Notes under the pieces: generated by a model | The model's database searches: none | The model's input: only the letters and a program-made list of their open reading frames with translations | What the model was told of the DNA's origin: nothing | Source of the DNA: Geosiphon pyriformis | Lineage: Eukaryota > Glomeromycota > Glomeromycetes > Archaeosporales > Geosiphonaceae | Length of the DNA: 64,000 nucleotides | NCBI GenBank assembly: GCA_016748015.1 | Contig: JAAOMT010000275.1 | Span: 214,455-278,454, forward strand | Direction of reading: 5' to 3' | Made by a program: the position numbers and the translations under genes | Shown: positions 1-12,253 of the stretch, piece by piece | Numbering within the stretch: position 1 is the stretch's first letter | Layout of the letters: the number at the start of each line of letters is the position of its first letter

Positions 1-1108
1 TTTGCAAATTAAGAGACCTGTATGAAAACAAATGATCCAAAATTCCAACAAAGTTTGTAAAACACACAACAGAAGCCACTTTGTTTTCAGTCTGAACTTG
101 CTTAAAAGTTTTCAAACCATACAATAAAGGGTGATAAAGTGCATCACTAGAAAAGTTAAAAGGCAGACCAGATTTTAATTTCAAGCCCTTGCAAATCAAA
201 GCATCCCACTTTTTACACATTTTAATAGAAACAAAGCTGAACTGTATTCTGTAGCTAACAATAGGAAAGAGAACAACTAACACCAAATATAAGAACTGTT
301 TATCTGAAATAGTCTTCCTTAGAACAAAATTGGTAAAAAACTTGATATCTGAATGTGCTTTAGCCAAGCTAGACTTTGATAAATTCTTAGTAAACAAAAA
401 GATATTTAGATAGTGATGAGACTCTCTTTTCTTAATAATAAAAATAGACAAATCACTGATTGACAAAGAAGAGCATTCAACTCTGCAATTAATGAGAATA
501 ATTACTGTCTTATCATTATTAATAGAAATGTTATTAATTCTAAAAAATTTACTAGCAATATTGAGAATGTGTTGTGTTGCAGTCTAACTATTACCAACTC
601 AGATTGTATCATTAACAAAAACACCAGCAGCAAAAAAAAACAACAATCCAGTTTAAGATTCTACATGACCAGTTTTAACAATAAAATAGAAGTTCAACTT
701 ATATTCACACACACTTTCCTATCTCTTAACTTTGCATAAAAAAGGATTATAAAATATGTGCCAAAAAAGAGGTAAGAACATCTCCCTTTGATCCAAACTA
801 TCATGTACTCAATATCCATCTATCAATCCAAAATCAGTTATAATCTTATTAAAATGATTATTGTGAATGCTACCAAAAAATCTAATGAATTTGTCACACA
901 TTTTTATCCTAAGCAGGCTTTTCCTAAGATGCTCCTATCCAACAGAATTGTAGACTTTTTATATGTTCTGCAAGACCAGTCAGAGTTCATGGTTTTTTTC
1001 TAAAATGTTCTCAATAACTAAATCAATGGCAAAAATGGAAAATTGTATTGTTATACTCTTTAAAACTGAGAAATTGTTCCTATGTAAAACATTAAAAATG
1101 CTATATGC

Positions 1109-2123
1109 TGTTACAAGTAAATCTAGTGGGATAGAAAAATGGTAATGTTTGATGCTCTCAATTATTAATAATACATGTTTTGCATAATTTTGTTAACTTA
1201 GTCTTGATTATTAGTCTCTGAAGGTCTTATTTACTAGTTATGAATTTATTTGTCAAGTTCTTTGATTATAAGACACAGAGATTTGGCTTTCACTAATTGC
1301 AACTTTTTATAAATGTGAGTTATTTTCTTTGAACTAATGAGCACAGTTATTAGAATTTGTTCACCCTTCTAGTAAGCTATCAAGATAATGTTATTATCTA
1401 AAACTTAGGAGAAGCTTCCCTTTTTTACCAGGCTATCATGAAGTCTATTTTTAGACAGTCAATTTTACTATATTGCCATTCCACAAGAGAAAATAAAAAA
1501 ATAAAAAAAAATAAAAATAAAAGAAAATAAATTAGTATTGTCAATTACTATGATCAAGAGCAACTAATTCAAATTGTTAATAGTTTAAGGCAGTTATGTT
1601 AAGAGCATTTGTTTTGAAATGAAAGTATGAAACAATAATTAATTTACATAATTTCTACAAATTTCAAGAACATAAATTCATGATTCTGATTTCTTAATAA
1701 TTGATTTATTTCAAAAGATGAATATGAAATAGAATAAATGATGGAAGAGATAAGAATATTTGATTTTTGTTTAATAGTTTGTATCTAGATGTTTGTTTTT
1801 TTCTACTTTTCTCAATTATTTATTTTTATACATTTTTTTGGTTTTACAGGATTGCTTTTTAACTGTTCCATTATTGCTAACTATTGCTTTGCTATTTCTG
1901 TAATTGCTTCATTCTTTTATGTTATTCCTAGTTATTTTATGTTATAATATGTTATCTAGTGTTATTATATATTATTTTGTGTTATTTCACGTTATAATGC
2001 ATTATCCTATATTATCCTAAGTTATAATGTATTATCCAATATTATTGTGCACTATTCTGTATTATGTCACATTTTGGTCACATTTTTTCATAACTTTGAA
2101 TCAGTTTTTCTATTTGAGTAATA
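1109..2123. mobile_element. Probable solo LTR (about 1 kb) inserted in LINE copy A
   Basis: LINE copy A lines up with copy B on both sides (about 1015-1108 and 2124 onward), but about 1 kb between has no counterpart. The insert begins TGTTAC and ends GTAATA, close to the TGTTAC...GTAACA ends of the Ty3 LTRs at 36385-51448. It is flanked by a 4-bp near-duplication, ATGC (1105-1108) and ACGC (2124-2127). It has no coding capacity. The imperfect duplication and decayed 3' end keep this tentative. Confidence 0.5.
1915..2065. repeat. TTAT/GTTAT-rich imperfect minisatellite
   Basis: Repeated units of the type GTTAT followed by a variable pentamer (for example tatgttataatatgttat) recur about ten times inside the putative solo LTR. 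The array is degenerate and no protein is encoded. Confidence 0.6.
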
Positions 2124-3387
2124 ACGCCGAAGAGATTTTGTCTAAGAGAATTTTGGAGAAAATTTTGCAGATAGTCTTAATCAATACAATAGATCAAATA
2201 TTTGTAAAAACTTCTTTCACTCATATGACTTGGATATTATCAAGACCCAAGCTTCTTTTCAAACATTGAGCACTATTTCACAAGACAAACAAGAATTTAA
2301 AAGCACCAAAAGCATATCCAAAACCAACTTGTTGTGATGCTTTCAAAGCTTATTTGAGATTCCAGAAAAATCAGCAGCTTTGTCATCAAGCAGATTAAAA
2401 ACCACACTGAGCAACTCATTGAAACTATCTGAAGACATTATATTTGAAAAAGCATTATCAAAAACATACTCTAAAGACTAGTATTAATAAGACCAAACAT
2501 CAAAAAAATCCATCACCACTTTATGCTTCCTAGTTCAGCCCTCTATAATCTCATATACCTTGGTCTTAACCAGATTAGGTTTTAAAATTAGTTCATTTTT
2601 AATGATTAAATAGTCCAAAGCCATTCTTCAGAAAATATGCTTTAGTATGTTCTTGATTATATAACTTTTATTAACTGTAAAATTCTCTATTTGTTTATTA
2701 ATAGCCAATTTAATTCTTGATTCTTTAGTTCACAAAGACTTAGCAAGCTTGGAGACACAATATGCTTTACATACAATGAAAAAAGCTAAACATATATGAT
2801 CAAGATCTGTACCAGAATCCAACAAAGTTTAAACAAATGATGCCATATTAATATTTAGAGATGTCCAGCAACTCATTAAAGACTCAAATACATCATCAAC
2901 ATCTCCACACAAGGACTTAACTATCCTTGACACCAAAACTTCTAACTTATAAAACTTAGAAAACTCCCTGGTAAAAATGCCAACAAAGCTCTTAAACTAT
3001 TTCTTTTTGAAAATCTTATTTGCTAAAAAATACATCACTTTGTGAACAGCATTCCATATAACATTCAAATTCTTAAATTTTTTAGTCACAAAAAACTCAC
3101 TAGAGAACATTGTTGCATTCATCACTATAGATTTCTTGTATCTGTACCACTTTGTCTCATTAGTATTCTTAATGTCAAACTTTCAATAATCCCTATTTGT
3201 TTGTTTGTGCAAAAAGTTCAGTTGCATATCCAAAAGTCTACCCAAATCTACAGACACAGAAACAGCTTGGTAATCAGTATCAAGATGTTTACTAACATCC
3301 AAAACATTACAACTCACAACTGCATTTAACCAAACTTGAAGAAATAAACACATAGTCTATCATCTTTTTAACACTTTTTGAATTTTT

Positions 3388-3981
3388 CTATGTAAAACTC
3401 TTTGTAACTAAACTTCTCAACAGAAAATTAATCAACCCTAAATCAAGACATTTCTTGAAACTGGCACACTTGTGTGAACTATCTTTATTAAAATTACCAT
3501 TTAGAATAATGAAAAAAAATTCATTTATAGTCTTTGCAATTAAAGAGTTGATTTTGCCAACTTGAGAGAAACAAACTGTTAAAGAAGTACCAGTGTAGAG
3601 ATCCAATATTGATATAAAAAATTTATGTTTAAAAAGCAACTTGATAGAAAAGAGCCAACCAAACATTTCAGAAATCTTATATACATGATAAGCCAAAGAA
3701 GTGTTCATGATGATTGCCACCTCAGCACCAAGAAACCTCTTGTTCAATCCAGATAAAAAAACCTTAACCCTATTAAACTTATTCTTAATCCATGGTCTAC
3801 TGCTAAACTTCAACTTTATTTCTATAACTATTGAAACCAAATTCCCAGAATCCCTATGCCAATAGATAATATTCTTCTGCTTGGCAGAGACATTGATACT
3901 GCAAACATTACACATAGCAATTTTCCACACAAAATCATTTATTGAGAAGTAAAAAAAGCTGAAAAACCCAAACCAGAACAC
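3388..3981 (-). pseudogene. LINE ORF2 endonuclease-domain remnant (copy A)
   Basis: This 197-codon open stretch corresponds to the apurinic-type endonuclease/exonuclease/phosphatase domain of LINE ORF2. It contains YWHRDSGNLVSIVIEIKL, the decayed form of the conserved 'WHRDSGNMVSFVTETKL'-type block (catalytic ETK region, here EIK), and later the ILNGNFNKDSS block, which matches ILGGNFNENGS in copy B. Loss of the T in ETK and downstream stops indicate an inactive fragment. It overlaps the end of the ORF1 remnant, as in copy B. Confidence 0.7.
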
Positions 3982-5897
3982 AAATAATCCAATTTTCCCA
4001 AAACTGATTCAACTGATACTTCCAAAGCCATTGTTTTAGATTTCAACTCACACATCTTAGTGGTCAAAACCTTAGAACTACTCGAGCTAAAGTTAGTAAT
4101 TATACTTGCAATGACCAAAAGAAGAAGAACAAAAGATGCCAATGTATCATTTAAAATCATATCTGAATTCAAATTAGAAGCCAAAGATGTTGGAGTAACT
4201 AAAGAAGATACATAAGACATGGATGCCAAGGGCACCAATTCTACAAAGCTCAATTTTTTCATAATAACAGAAATTTAATCTGCCAAAAGCTCCAAAAAGT
4301 GTTCTAAAGAAGCCAAATAATCAACCAAACAGGAATCACTAAAAGAATTGGAAACTATTAAGATAGGTTTCACACCTAAAGATAAATCAGTACCAAAAGA
4401 ATCCGATAAAATTATATGAGAAAAAAAACTACCAGCAATCTGGGTCCAAGTTTTGTCATGAAAAGAAACCAGACAAGCAATAAGTGCCTGCTTTTTCTTA
4501 TAAATATTGGCCAAGTAAAAATAATTCTGAGAAGTCACTACCCACTTATCATAACTACCAAAATTCTTACTTACTGTACAATCAACAAATATATGATCAA
4601 ATTGTTTACACTAAGCACAACAGACTAAAAAGAGACCAGCCCAGCACAAATTCATACCTTTAAACACTAGAATAAAGCCAATAACAGCCAATTTGGATGC
4701 CTTATTTTCAAAACACACTATAATACATCTATTATACACATATAAATTTGGATTATGGCCAATGATACAAGTTTTTCCATCATAAAAAACCAACAAATCA
4801 GATAGATCATAAGCAGTGATGCCAACTGGAAGTGTATACAACAAAGCCTAATGCTGGTTCTTAAACACTTATGTTTGTTTGTTACCAATAGCTTTTGTCA
4901 CATGAACAGAATTTTTTTTCATGAAAACAGATCATCTACCTGCAACTAAATCAGCTATTTCAGATAATTCATATTCTATCTAAGTCTTTTGTCAAAACCA
5001 ATCAGTTGTATTTTAATTGATATAATCTTATCAAACTTAGAAAAAACTAATTTCACAGCCAATTTAGAAAGATCAACTGAAATCTTCTTGACAATTATTT
5101 TCCGATTTGAACAGTTGTTTACTTTTTTGAGATTATTATTGACCATGATTTTTTTACAGATTGCCAATTTTTTTGCCTTATTCATATTAAATTTAGAAGT
5201 AAATAAAACTCTAATAATTTTTAAGAATTTTAAAGAAGTTAATGCTCCTCTCAAAACCATCAATTCAATAAAAATTTTTTTTTATTGTCATTAATTTATC
5301 ATTATTAGTCTTCCTAGATACAGTTAACAACTTAATATCAAGTGCAAAAAATTTGACTGGCTTGAAATTGTATTTATCCAGAACATGTAATTTAATAGCT
5401 GGCAAATGCTTAACACCAAAAAATTTAAAAGCCAGAAGTATCAAAATATTATCATTGCCATTGCTTAAATTATTGAAAAAAATTTTGTTCAGCTTGCTGT
5501 TTAAAATATATGTCTTAGTATATGTCTTTTTAGAAGTAATATTGTCTATTATATTATTGACTTTCAAAACATTCGAATCAGCATAGCTGGTCTCTTTTGC
5601 AATCATATTCTTTATGTTTTTCAGGTTTGAAATGCCACTAATACTGCTTGTTTTACTATTTATCTTACTGCTTCAAGACCTCACAGGCCTGTCGTTATTA
5701 ATAAGCATATTCATAAGAACCAAAAAGCCAGCAGATGTCTCAACTATACTGCTAGCAATAGTAAGCTTTTTGGGTTTTTTATAAGAAGCACTTTGCAAAT
5801 AAGCACTTACTAAATGCTTGGTTTTAATACCTGACTAAATCTTCAACCCAGCCAAAATAGATGCCAACCTACTAGCAAAAAAGTCTACTGATTCCAT
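3939..5897 (-). pseudogene. LINE ORF1-like (nucleic-acid-binding) remnant, copy A
   Basis: Pieces at 3939-4262, 4275-4538, 4611-4844, 4976-5263 and 5265-5606 together follow the order of copy B ORF1. The recognisable shared blocks are TLPVGITAYDLSDLL and GKTCIIG, then ALDIKLLTV upstream. Translation from the ATG at 5895-5897 gives a start beginning MESVDFFASRLASILAGL, unlike the N-terminus of copy B, so the two LINEs probably belong to different subfamilies. Several stops interrupt it. Confidence 0.6.
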
Positions 5898-5900
5898 ACT

Positions 5901-6758
5901 CACAAACAAAAATATATTGGAAAAAATAACTGTAAAACTTATAAGGATAAAGAAAGAAAGAAAATTTATTTCTTTGATATAATCAAGCTCTTATTGTGAT
6001 CAAAGAATCAATAAAAGAAAGATTTTTTTTATTTTTTTTGGATATATTATTATTAAAAACAATTATTAATTTTATTATAAATAAGTTGTTTTTTTAAAAA
6101 ATTGTAAATATAAAGACAAAAAAATAAAAAAATTTGAAATGAATAAAAGAAAATTTTTTTAAAAAAAAAATATATTATTAGATAATAATTAAGTTAATAT
6201 ATTAAATAAAAAAAAGATTAATATTAATTAAAATAATTAAAAGTTTTAATTATATTTGTATATTTTTTTTAAATTTTACTGTGAATTAAATTTTATTGAA
6301 TGTTATTAAAAAGCAATCAAGTAATATACAAAGAATAATTATATATAGAATAAATTATAAAAAACAGTTTTTTGTGCTTTTAAATTTGTTAATTTAATAA
6401 CAATTTATAGATTTATGTAAAAAAAATATGGCAATATATGGATTGTATAAACATAAAATTACGGATAAATTAGCAGAATATACTTTAAGAATTCATGAGA
6501 AAGTATGAAAAAAATTAAGAACAAATTAATTTAATCAACTTTCTTAATTTTGAAGTGTAATTTTTTCAAAAATAAAACTGATTTCATTGGGTAAATATCA
6601 TGTGATTCGGTTTTTGTAAGTTCCATTGTGTACATGATGTAGCAGCCAATGAAAAAATTCCAGCCACACCCATCTGTGTTTTTGCTTAAAAGCTTTTTTG
6701 AAAGTTTTAATCATTATTTTATTTTTGTGGTTCGCCTATTTTTGGTAAATTATGAACC
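5901..6758. other. AT-rich intergenic spacer
   Basis: About 860 bp of very AT-rich DNA between LINE copy A and the first host gene. I see homopolymer runs but no credible ORF or RNA gene. From about 6590 the composition becomes less extreme, which probably marks the promoter side of the gene island. Confidence 0.5.
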
Positions 6759-7267
6759 ATGAAGAAAATCCTTTTTAAGTACAATTTAGTCAGCTTCTGG
6801 ATAAGTAAGTTTCAAAGAGTCTTTTACCAACAACTTCACTTTTTGGCTGACCTCCTCTTTTTCTATAATTTTCCCAGCGTGTTTTGTGGTTTGTTTCTGT
6901 CTTAATGTAGTGAAATCTACTTCTAGTACAGATGAATCCCTAAAGATAGTGCAAGAGGTGAGCCTGGTTTAATTTTTAACTTTCATTCCATCTCGATAAA
7001 AGCGTTTGTTTGATGTGCCGAAATTTCCTTGAAATTTCCAATTAATTAAAGGTATCAATGAATGATGATTTTTTAATAAACCATGATTTAACATCGAAAT
7101 CCGTTAACCATTTATGTAAACCATTTACTAGGGCATATAGTTTCTATATGAATCAAGCAGATGATTCTCTTCGCAAAAGTTTGAGCTCCTATGTGACTAT
7201 GACGCCAAAGAATGCAATAGATCTGTATGATGAAAAATTAAAAATGGCCGACTTTATTTCGTGTTGA
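6759..7267 (+). CDS. Tentative small 3-exon gene, unknown product
   Basis: I do not recognise this protein. A consistent spliced model uses exons 6759-6804, 6911-6957 and 7052-7267 (102 codons plus TGA), with donors GTAAGT and GTGAGC, acceptors TAG and AAAG, and matching phases. The last exon is an uninterrupted 71-codon ORF containing DDFLINHDLTSKSV and MTPKNAIDLYDEKLKMADF, which reads like a small helical, charged protein and not a composition artefact. The first exon is the weakest part; the start could instead be the AUG within the last exon (7058). It lies 200 bp upstream of the HRD3-type gene on the same strand and could be part of that transcript's leader. No signal peptide or known domain is visible. 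Confidence 0.35.
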
Positions 7268-7469
7268 TCTTGTGCTCAGATAGTGAAGACAAAAGCGGTT
7301 TTCATATTCACATCAGAAAAAAGCCATCGTGATTGTTTAATTTGTCGACTTGAAATAAATGATGGTCTTTGACCATATCAGTGGTTTCTTATTATCAAAA
7401 ATTAAGAATTATACAATATGTGAATTGTCCCATAGGAAAAAGAAATGAATTCGGCTGAAAATAATAGAG

Positions 7470-10400
7470 ATGATTTCAATTCAGAACATGATCTCGCGAA
7501 TCTATCAGGCAGGAGTCAATTTATTTAAAATATTTTGTCTCATATCCGATTGGCTAAAAAATAGTTTCTTTACAGCCGATCAGCTATATCGCAACGCCCT
7601 TGAAATATTGGGTAACTTGCAGCCTTCCACCACAAAAAGGTTACATCAAGGAGCCGATTATGACGATGGAGACACGAGTATTCTTCCATTTTCATTGCGC
7701 ATTTTCAGCAGGATATTCAAATTCTTTTCGGCAGAACGCTTACAAAGCGCAATAATTGCTGCGGAGAAGTCCAATGAAAAGTTGAATACGGCTATTGATA
7801 TGCTTGAGAAGGCGGGTTATGACCTCAAACATGACGCTTCTTTGTTTACTCTGGGTGAAATTACTTTTGTAAGATATAATCTATGATCTATTTTTACTTG
7901 TAAAGATTCAATTTAAATTATATTTGCGTTACTCGACAGAATGCCCTCTATACCCATCCGCGGAATCTGACAGCTGCTTTTAAGTATTACAATGATTTGG
8001 CCATCCGATCCGGCAATGCGACAGCTCAACAAATGGTTGGTTTCATGTACGCTACTGGAGTTGGGGATTCGATAAACCGTGACCAAGGGAAGGTATGTAA
8101 AAAATGCAGAAATGACAAATATGAATAGAATGTGGATTTTGAAACTAAAAGTTCTTGACATTATACGTTTCAAGTCCTTGCTGTATCATACCTTTGCAGC
8201 ACTTGGAGGAGAAACCGCTGCTCAAATGACCCTTGCATATCGATATCTGATGGGTATTGGAGTACAACGTAGTTGTGAGGACGCTGTTTTTCATTATAAA
8301 CAGGTTGCTGATAAAGGTAGGTTTTGGTCAAGAATTCAAGCTTTTATTCAACCTTTAATAAAGTTTGATCCACTACATCAACATAAAGCTGTTGAATATT
8401 ATAGATCAGGGCCCCCTGGTGGGCCTCAACTTCCACCCTCAAAAATACGTTTATATGATGAGGACGGAGGCGTGTACGGTTATGGTGCCTCTATACATGC
8501 ACCATCGAGATCAGGGGACACTGCTGCTTGGGGTGATATATTAGAATACTATCGTTACATGGCAGATCAGGGAGACATTAGTGCACAGGAAAATATCTTA
8601 TTTTTGAGATTATATTCAAAGTTTGCTTTTGAGCCAATTTAGTAGCTTCCCTAAGACTCAAAATTGATCTTTTATATTTTCTATTATAGCTAGCCTTAGG
8701 GCAGTTATTTTATCAAGGGACTCGCAGCATTGCCCAAAATTTTAAGGAAGCTGTAAAGTACCTCACGCTGGTTGCAAATCAATTCATTTGGCCCTCAGAT
8801 CTCTCTCAGATTGATGAGCAGTCATCCAGCGCATCTTCGGCATCCTCGGCTGCAACGGCAGCTGGGCTTTTGGGACAAATGTACTGGCGCGCAGAAGGCG
8901 TTGAACAAAATAACGCAACAGCTCTCCTTTGGTTTAAGCGTGGAGCAAAATTGGTATATGCGCTTGTTCATAAGTCCTTTTCATTATAATTAATATTAAA
9001 CTATAATTATCCCTTTAGAAAAATCCTGCTGCTCAAAATGGTCTCGGGTTAATGTATCAACAAGGACTCTTTGACAAGGAGGGTAATGAGTTACTTGTCA
9101 AAGTAAGAGCATCGAGTTCATTATGTTTCAATATAATATTTGGCCAGTATGTTAACCTCCACTTTTACTCATGAAATCTCATAAGCAGAATCGTAAAGAA
9201 GCGGAAATTCATTTCAAATTAGCCGCTGATGCAGATTATGCTGACGCTCAAGTGAACTTGGGTCTTCTTTACTTGCGTAAGTCTTAATTTTAGTTTTTTT
9301 ATTTGATATCCCACGCTTCTAGTGAACTTCTCATTTTTTTCTCCAGATAAACAAAGGGATATTTCTGAAGCATTAAAATATTTCCTCTTGGCAGCACAAC
9401 ACGCCCATTTCTTGGCTTATTACTATTTAGCCGAAATGTATGCCAAAGGCGAAGAAGTTACAAAATCTTGTGCGATGGCCGCAGCGGTAATTTTTGCTTT
9501 AAATGGTCTAATTTTTTCTTTCTTTGCTCACAGTTTTATTTTTGATACCAGTATTACAAAAATGTCGCCGAGAGGGGGGATTGGCTTCACTCTCCTTTCG
9601 AAGCGGCTCGTAAAGCACATCTCTCTGGTGATAAGGACGGCGCTTTGCTAAATTATTTGATCGCGGCAGAGCGAGGTTACGAGGTTGGGCAAGCTAATGT
9701 TGCATGGCTATTAGATAGAGGTATGAGATTTACCAGCATCCTTTGTAAGTATCATTTTTCTTCTCTAAAGATCGTGATTTTTACAGATAAATCAAGATGG
9801 CAACTGCCACATTTACTTCCAAAGCCGGATCCCCATAAGGAAAAGCTTGCTTTGATATATTGGACACGTTCAGCAAATCAGGGAAATATAGACGCAAGAG
9901 TAAAAATGGGTGATCATTACTTTAAAGGTTTGGGCACTGATGTTGATTATGAAAAGGCTGCTGCTTGCTATCAGGTCGCAGCCGAAGCTGAATTAAATCC
10001 AATGGCAATGTGGAATTTGGGATGGATGCATGAAAACGGAATAGGCGTTTCTCGCGTCAGTATTATTTTTTCACTACTATAGAAATATGAAGTTTGTTAA
10101 TTCCCGTTTTTTTATATGTGCATAGGATTTTCATCTTGCCAAACGGTGGTATGATTATTCGCTTTCAACAAATCCGGATGCCTATCTCCCAGTCACTCTT
10201 TCACTGTTAAAATTATATTCCAAAAGTTTTTGGAATTATATCACGGGGTCTGATGATTCAGACGATATCGAGAATGGTAAACCGTCAAAAGGTTTATGGT
10301 GGGATGACTCATCATCAGACACTCAAAAAGAGGAGACAAGCAGCGGACGGATTGAGTCTGTGAAAAAGTTGGGAAAAGAAGGTTCCGGGAGTAATACCAA

Positions 10401-10653
10401 TAGTGTTAGCTCTAAAGAACGTCGGGAATGGGATATTGGTCCAGATGGTGAACAATTGGTGAAAGAATACAATAAGCGTAAAAAAGGGGAACAAGACTTC
10501 ACTGAGTCGTTAGGTTCAACAATGGAAGAAGGACGTTATGATGATGATGAATCACAGGATGATTTAATGGAGAGTCTTTTGATACTTGCTATGTGCCTTT
10601 TAGTTGGGTGGCTAGTATATATTCGACAGTTGAGATGGGGTGGTCAATTGGAC

Positions 10654-10728
<75 letters not shown>

Positions 10729-10872
10729 AACAATAGAGAAGTTGCCGATGGAGGTAATGCGGCTGAGGCTCCCGTAGGTGGTGGTGGCGTTGGCGGTGAT
10801 TGGCCTCCTCCCGGTTTGTTACATGACGATAATATGGGGAGATTTGCTTGGGGTGGTGCTGGTGGACATTAG
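7470..10872 (+). CDS. HRD3: HRD3/SEL1L-type Sel1-repeat ERAD adaptor
   Basis: Role known for the family: ER-membrane partner of the Hrd1 ubiquitin ligase that receives misfolded glycoproteins on the luminal side. My model has 11 exons: 7470-7868, 7940-8092, 8175-8316, 8389-8588, 8690-8953, 9019-9102, 9189-9276, 9347-9486, 9552-9720, 9787-10055 and 10126-10872. All phases match, giving 884 residues, close to yeast Hrd3. Sel1-like repeats fill about residues 140-650, with strong SEL1L landmarks: SGPPGGP, GGVYGYGA, KNVAERGDW, AAERGYEVGQAN, KMGDHYFKGLGTDVDYE and NLGWMHENGIGV. A single membrane segment at about 786-802 is followed by a short tail with an Asn tract and Gly/Pro-rich end. Oddities: intron 4 (8589-8689) starts GA instead of GT, and the N-terminus (7470 or AUG 7494) lacks a convincing signal peptide, so a first exon may be missed. 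Confidence 0.88.
10651..10735 (+). repeat. (AAT)n microsatellite coding an asparagine tract
   Basis: About 21 AAT units followed by GAT/AAT/AAC variants lie in frame in the last HRD3 exon and encode an Asn run with a few Asp, just after the transmembrane segment. Repeat length is likely to vary between strains without changing frame. Confidence 0.9.
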
Positions 10873-11980
10873 AATTTAATTTATCGATTACAGTTAAATA
10901 ACAGAAGTGTCCTTAAAAATTGTAGTTGATTTTTCAAATTTGGCATAGTTTGATAAATGACAAATTTTTTGGAAAAGAATATATTAATATATTTTAATTA
11001 ATATTGGTAATTTTTATTAAATAAAAATACATGTGATTAATAAGATTTTCAATAAAAATTGTGATCAATTTGAAATAGTATAAAACTTTAATAAATTTTT
11101 TATTAATATTTAAGTTAAAATATTATAATTGTGCAATAATTTAGAAAAAACAAAATTAAGATTTTTAATTTTATTTAATAAAGACCAAATCTTGTTTTTT
11201 TAGGCAATTTTTATAATATGTTTTAAAAAGAATTAAATTTTTATTAAATAATTATTAGATATAAGAATTAATTAATATTTGTAATATTTTCTATTTTATT
11301 ATTTATATTGTTAAATTAGAATACATAAAATAATAAAATAATAAAAAATTTAAAATATAAAACTATGCAGAAAAAAACTAGCAGTTTTATAAAGTAATTA
11401 ATATTGTAAAAAGTTGTTAGTATTTTGGCCGACAAATTAAATAGTTAATATAGATATATTTATTGTAATAAAAAAAAGCTTTGTTTGAAATTCGATCTTT
11501 TTTTAGTCTTTGTTAGAATCTTTTCTAGCATTTACAGTATATATAGCAGTATAGACTCAATTTTTATAATACTCTTTTTTTACAATAAAAGCTTTAAAAC
11601 AAGATGGTTTTTAAACATTTTATTTAGAAGCTGTCAGTTTATTAACAAGTTTGAAACATTAAAACAAAAAGCATTTATCGAATATAAAGCATAAATTGTT
11701 TTTTAAACCAAAAAAAGATTGAATTTTATTCATTATACTTTCTTTAAAGTAAACTAAATTGTATTTTAAAATGTGACAAAACTGGTTTTAGTTTTTTATA
11801 AGTTTCTCTTGTTAAAAAAATTTTTTTTTAACTCACTCAATGAGAAGTTTCTTTTTTTATTATTTTTATATTAAAAATCAAATAAATATAATTGATTTTA
11901 AGATACATATTTTTTTAATTGCAAATATAAAAATTATTAAATAAATTTAGATTAAAATCAATTTTATAATTGATAAAATG

Positions 11981-12002
11981 CAACAACAACAACAACAACA
12001 AC

Positions 12003-12046
<44 letters not shown>

Positions 12047-12063
12047 AATAATAATAATAATAA
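11981..12063 (+). repeat. (CAA)n/(AAT)n microsatellite
   Basis: About 20 CAA units with one 1-unit break near 12001 grade into six or seven AAT units. The tract is noncoding. Confidence 0.95.
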
Positions 12064-12228
12064 CACTTAATTTTTTAATAAAACTAATAATACTCTTAAA
12101 TAAAATATTTTTACATTGAATAAAAAATTATTTTACAAAAAAAATCTTTTAAAATTTTTTTTTATTAGTTAAAAAAATTAAAATCAATATTATTAAATCA
12201 ATTAATTAAAGTTTGATAACAAACAAGT

Positions 12229-12253
12229 TATATATATATATATATATATATAT
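12229..12253. repeat. (TA)n dinucleotide tract
   Basis: An uninterrupted TA run of about 12 units in an AT-rich intergenic context. Confidence 0.9.

Larger units (their letters stand above)
1..5900 (-). mobile_element. Decayed non-LTR retrotransposon (LINE), copy A, cut by window edge
   Basis: The minus strand carries remnants in LINE order: an ORF1-like N-terminal region from about 5897 (ATG at 5895-5897), an ORF1 RNA-binding region around 4611-5606, an endonuclease-like region around 3388-3981, and RT-linker sequence down to position 1. Each stretch lines up with the better preserved copy at 55031-61746; for example, an IKIQLIG motif occurs in both (near 5000 here). Many stops and frameshifts leave no functional ORF. 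The element is much more AT-rich than the other copy, and an LTR-like insert splits it at 1109-2123. The 3' end lies outside the window. Confidence 0.8.

Noticed and set aside
8317-8340. Alternative 24-bp intron in the HRD3-type gene using the acceptor at 8340
   Set aside because: Too short for splicing; the acceptor at 8388 gives a 72-bp intron and the family-typical ADKAVEYYRSGPPGG.
9745-9786. Alternative donor GTAAGT at 9745 in the HRD3-type gene
   Set aside because: The resulting 42-bp intron is shorter than all others; the donor at 9721 gives 66 bp. RNA data could reverse this choice.
11485-11694. 69-codon Phe/Ser/Ile-rich ORF
   Set aside because: Lies in a near-GC-free stretch; composition product or highly decayed repeat.
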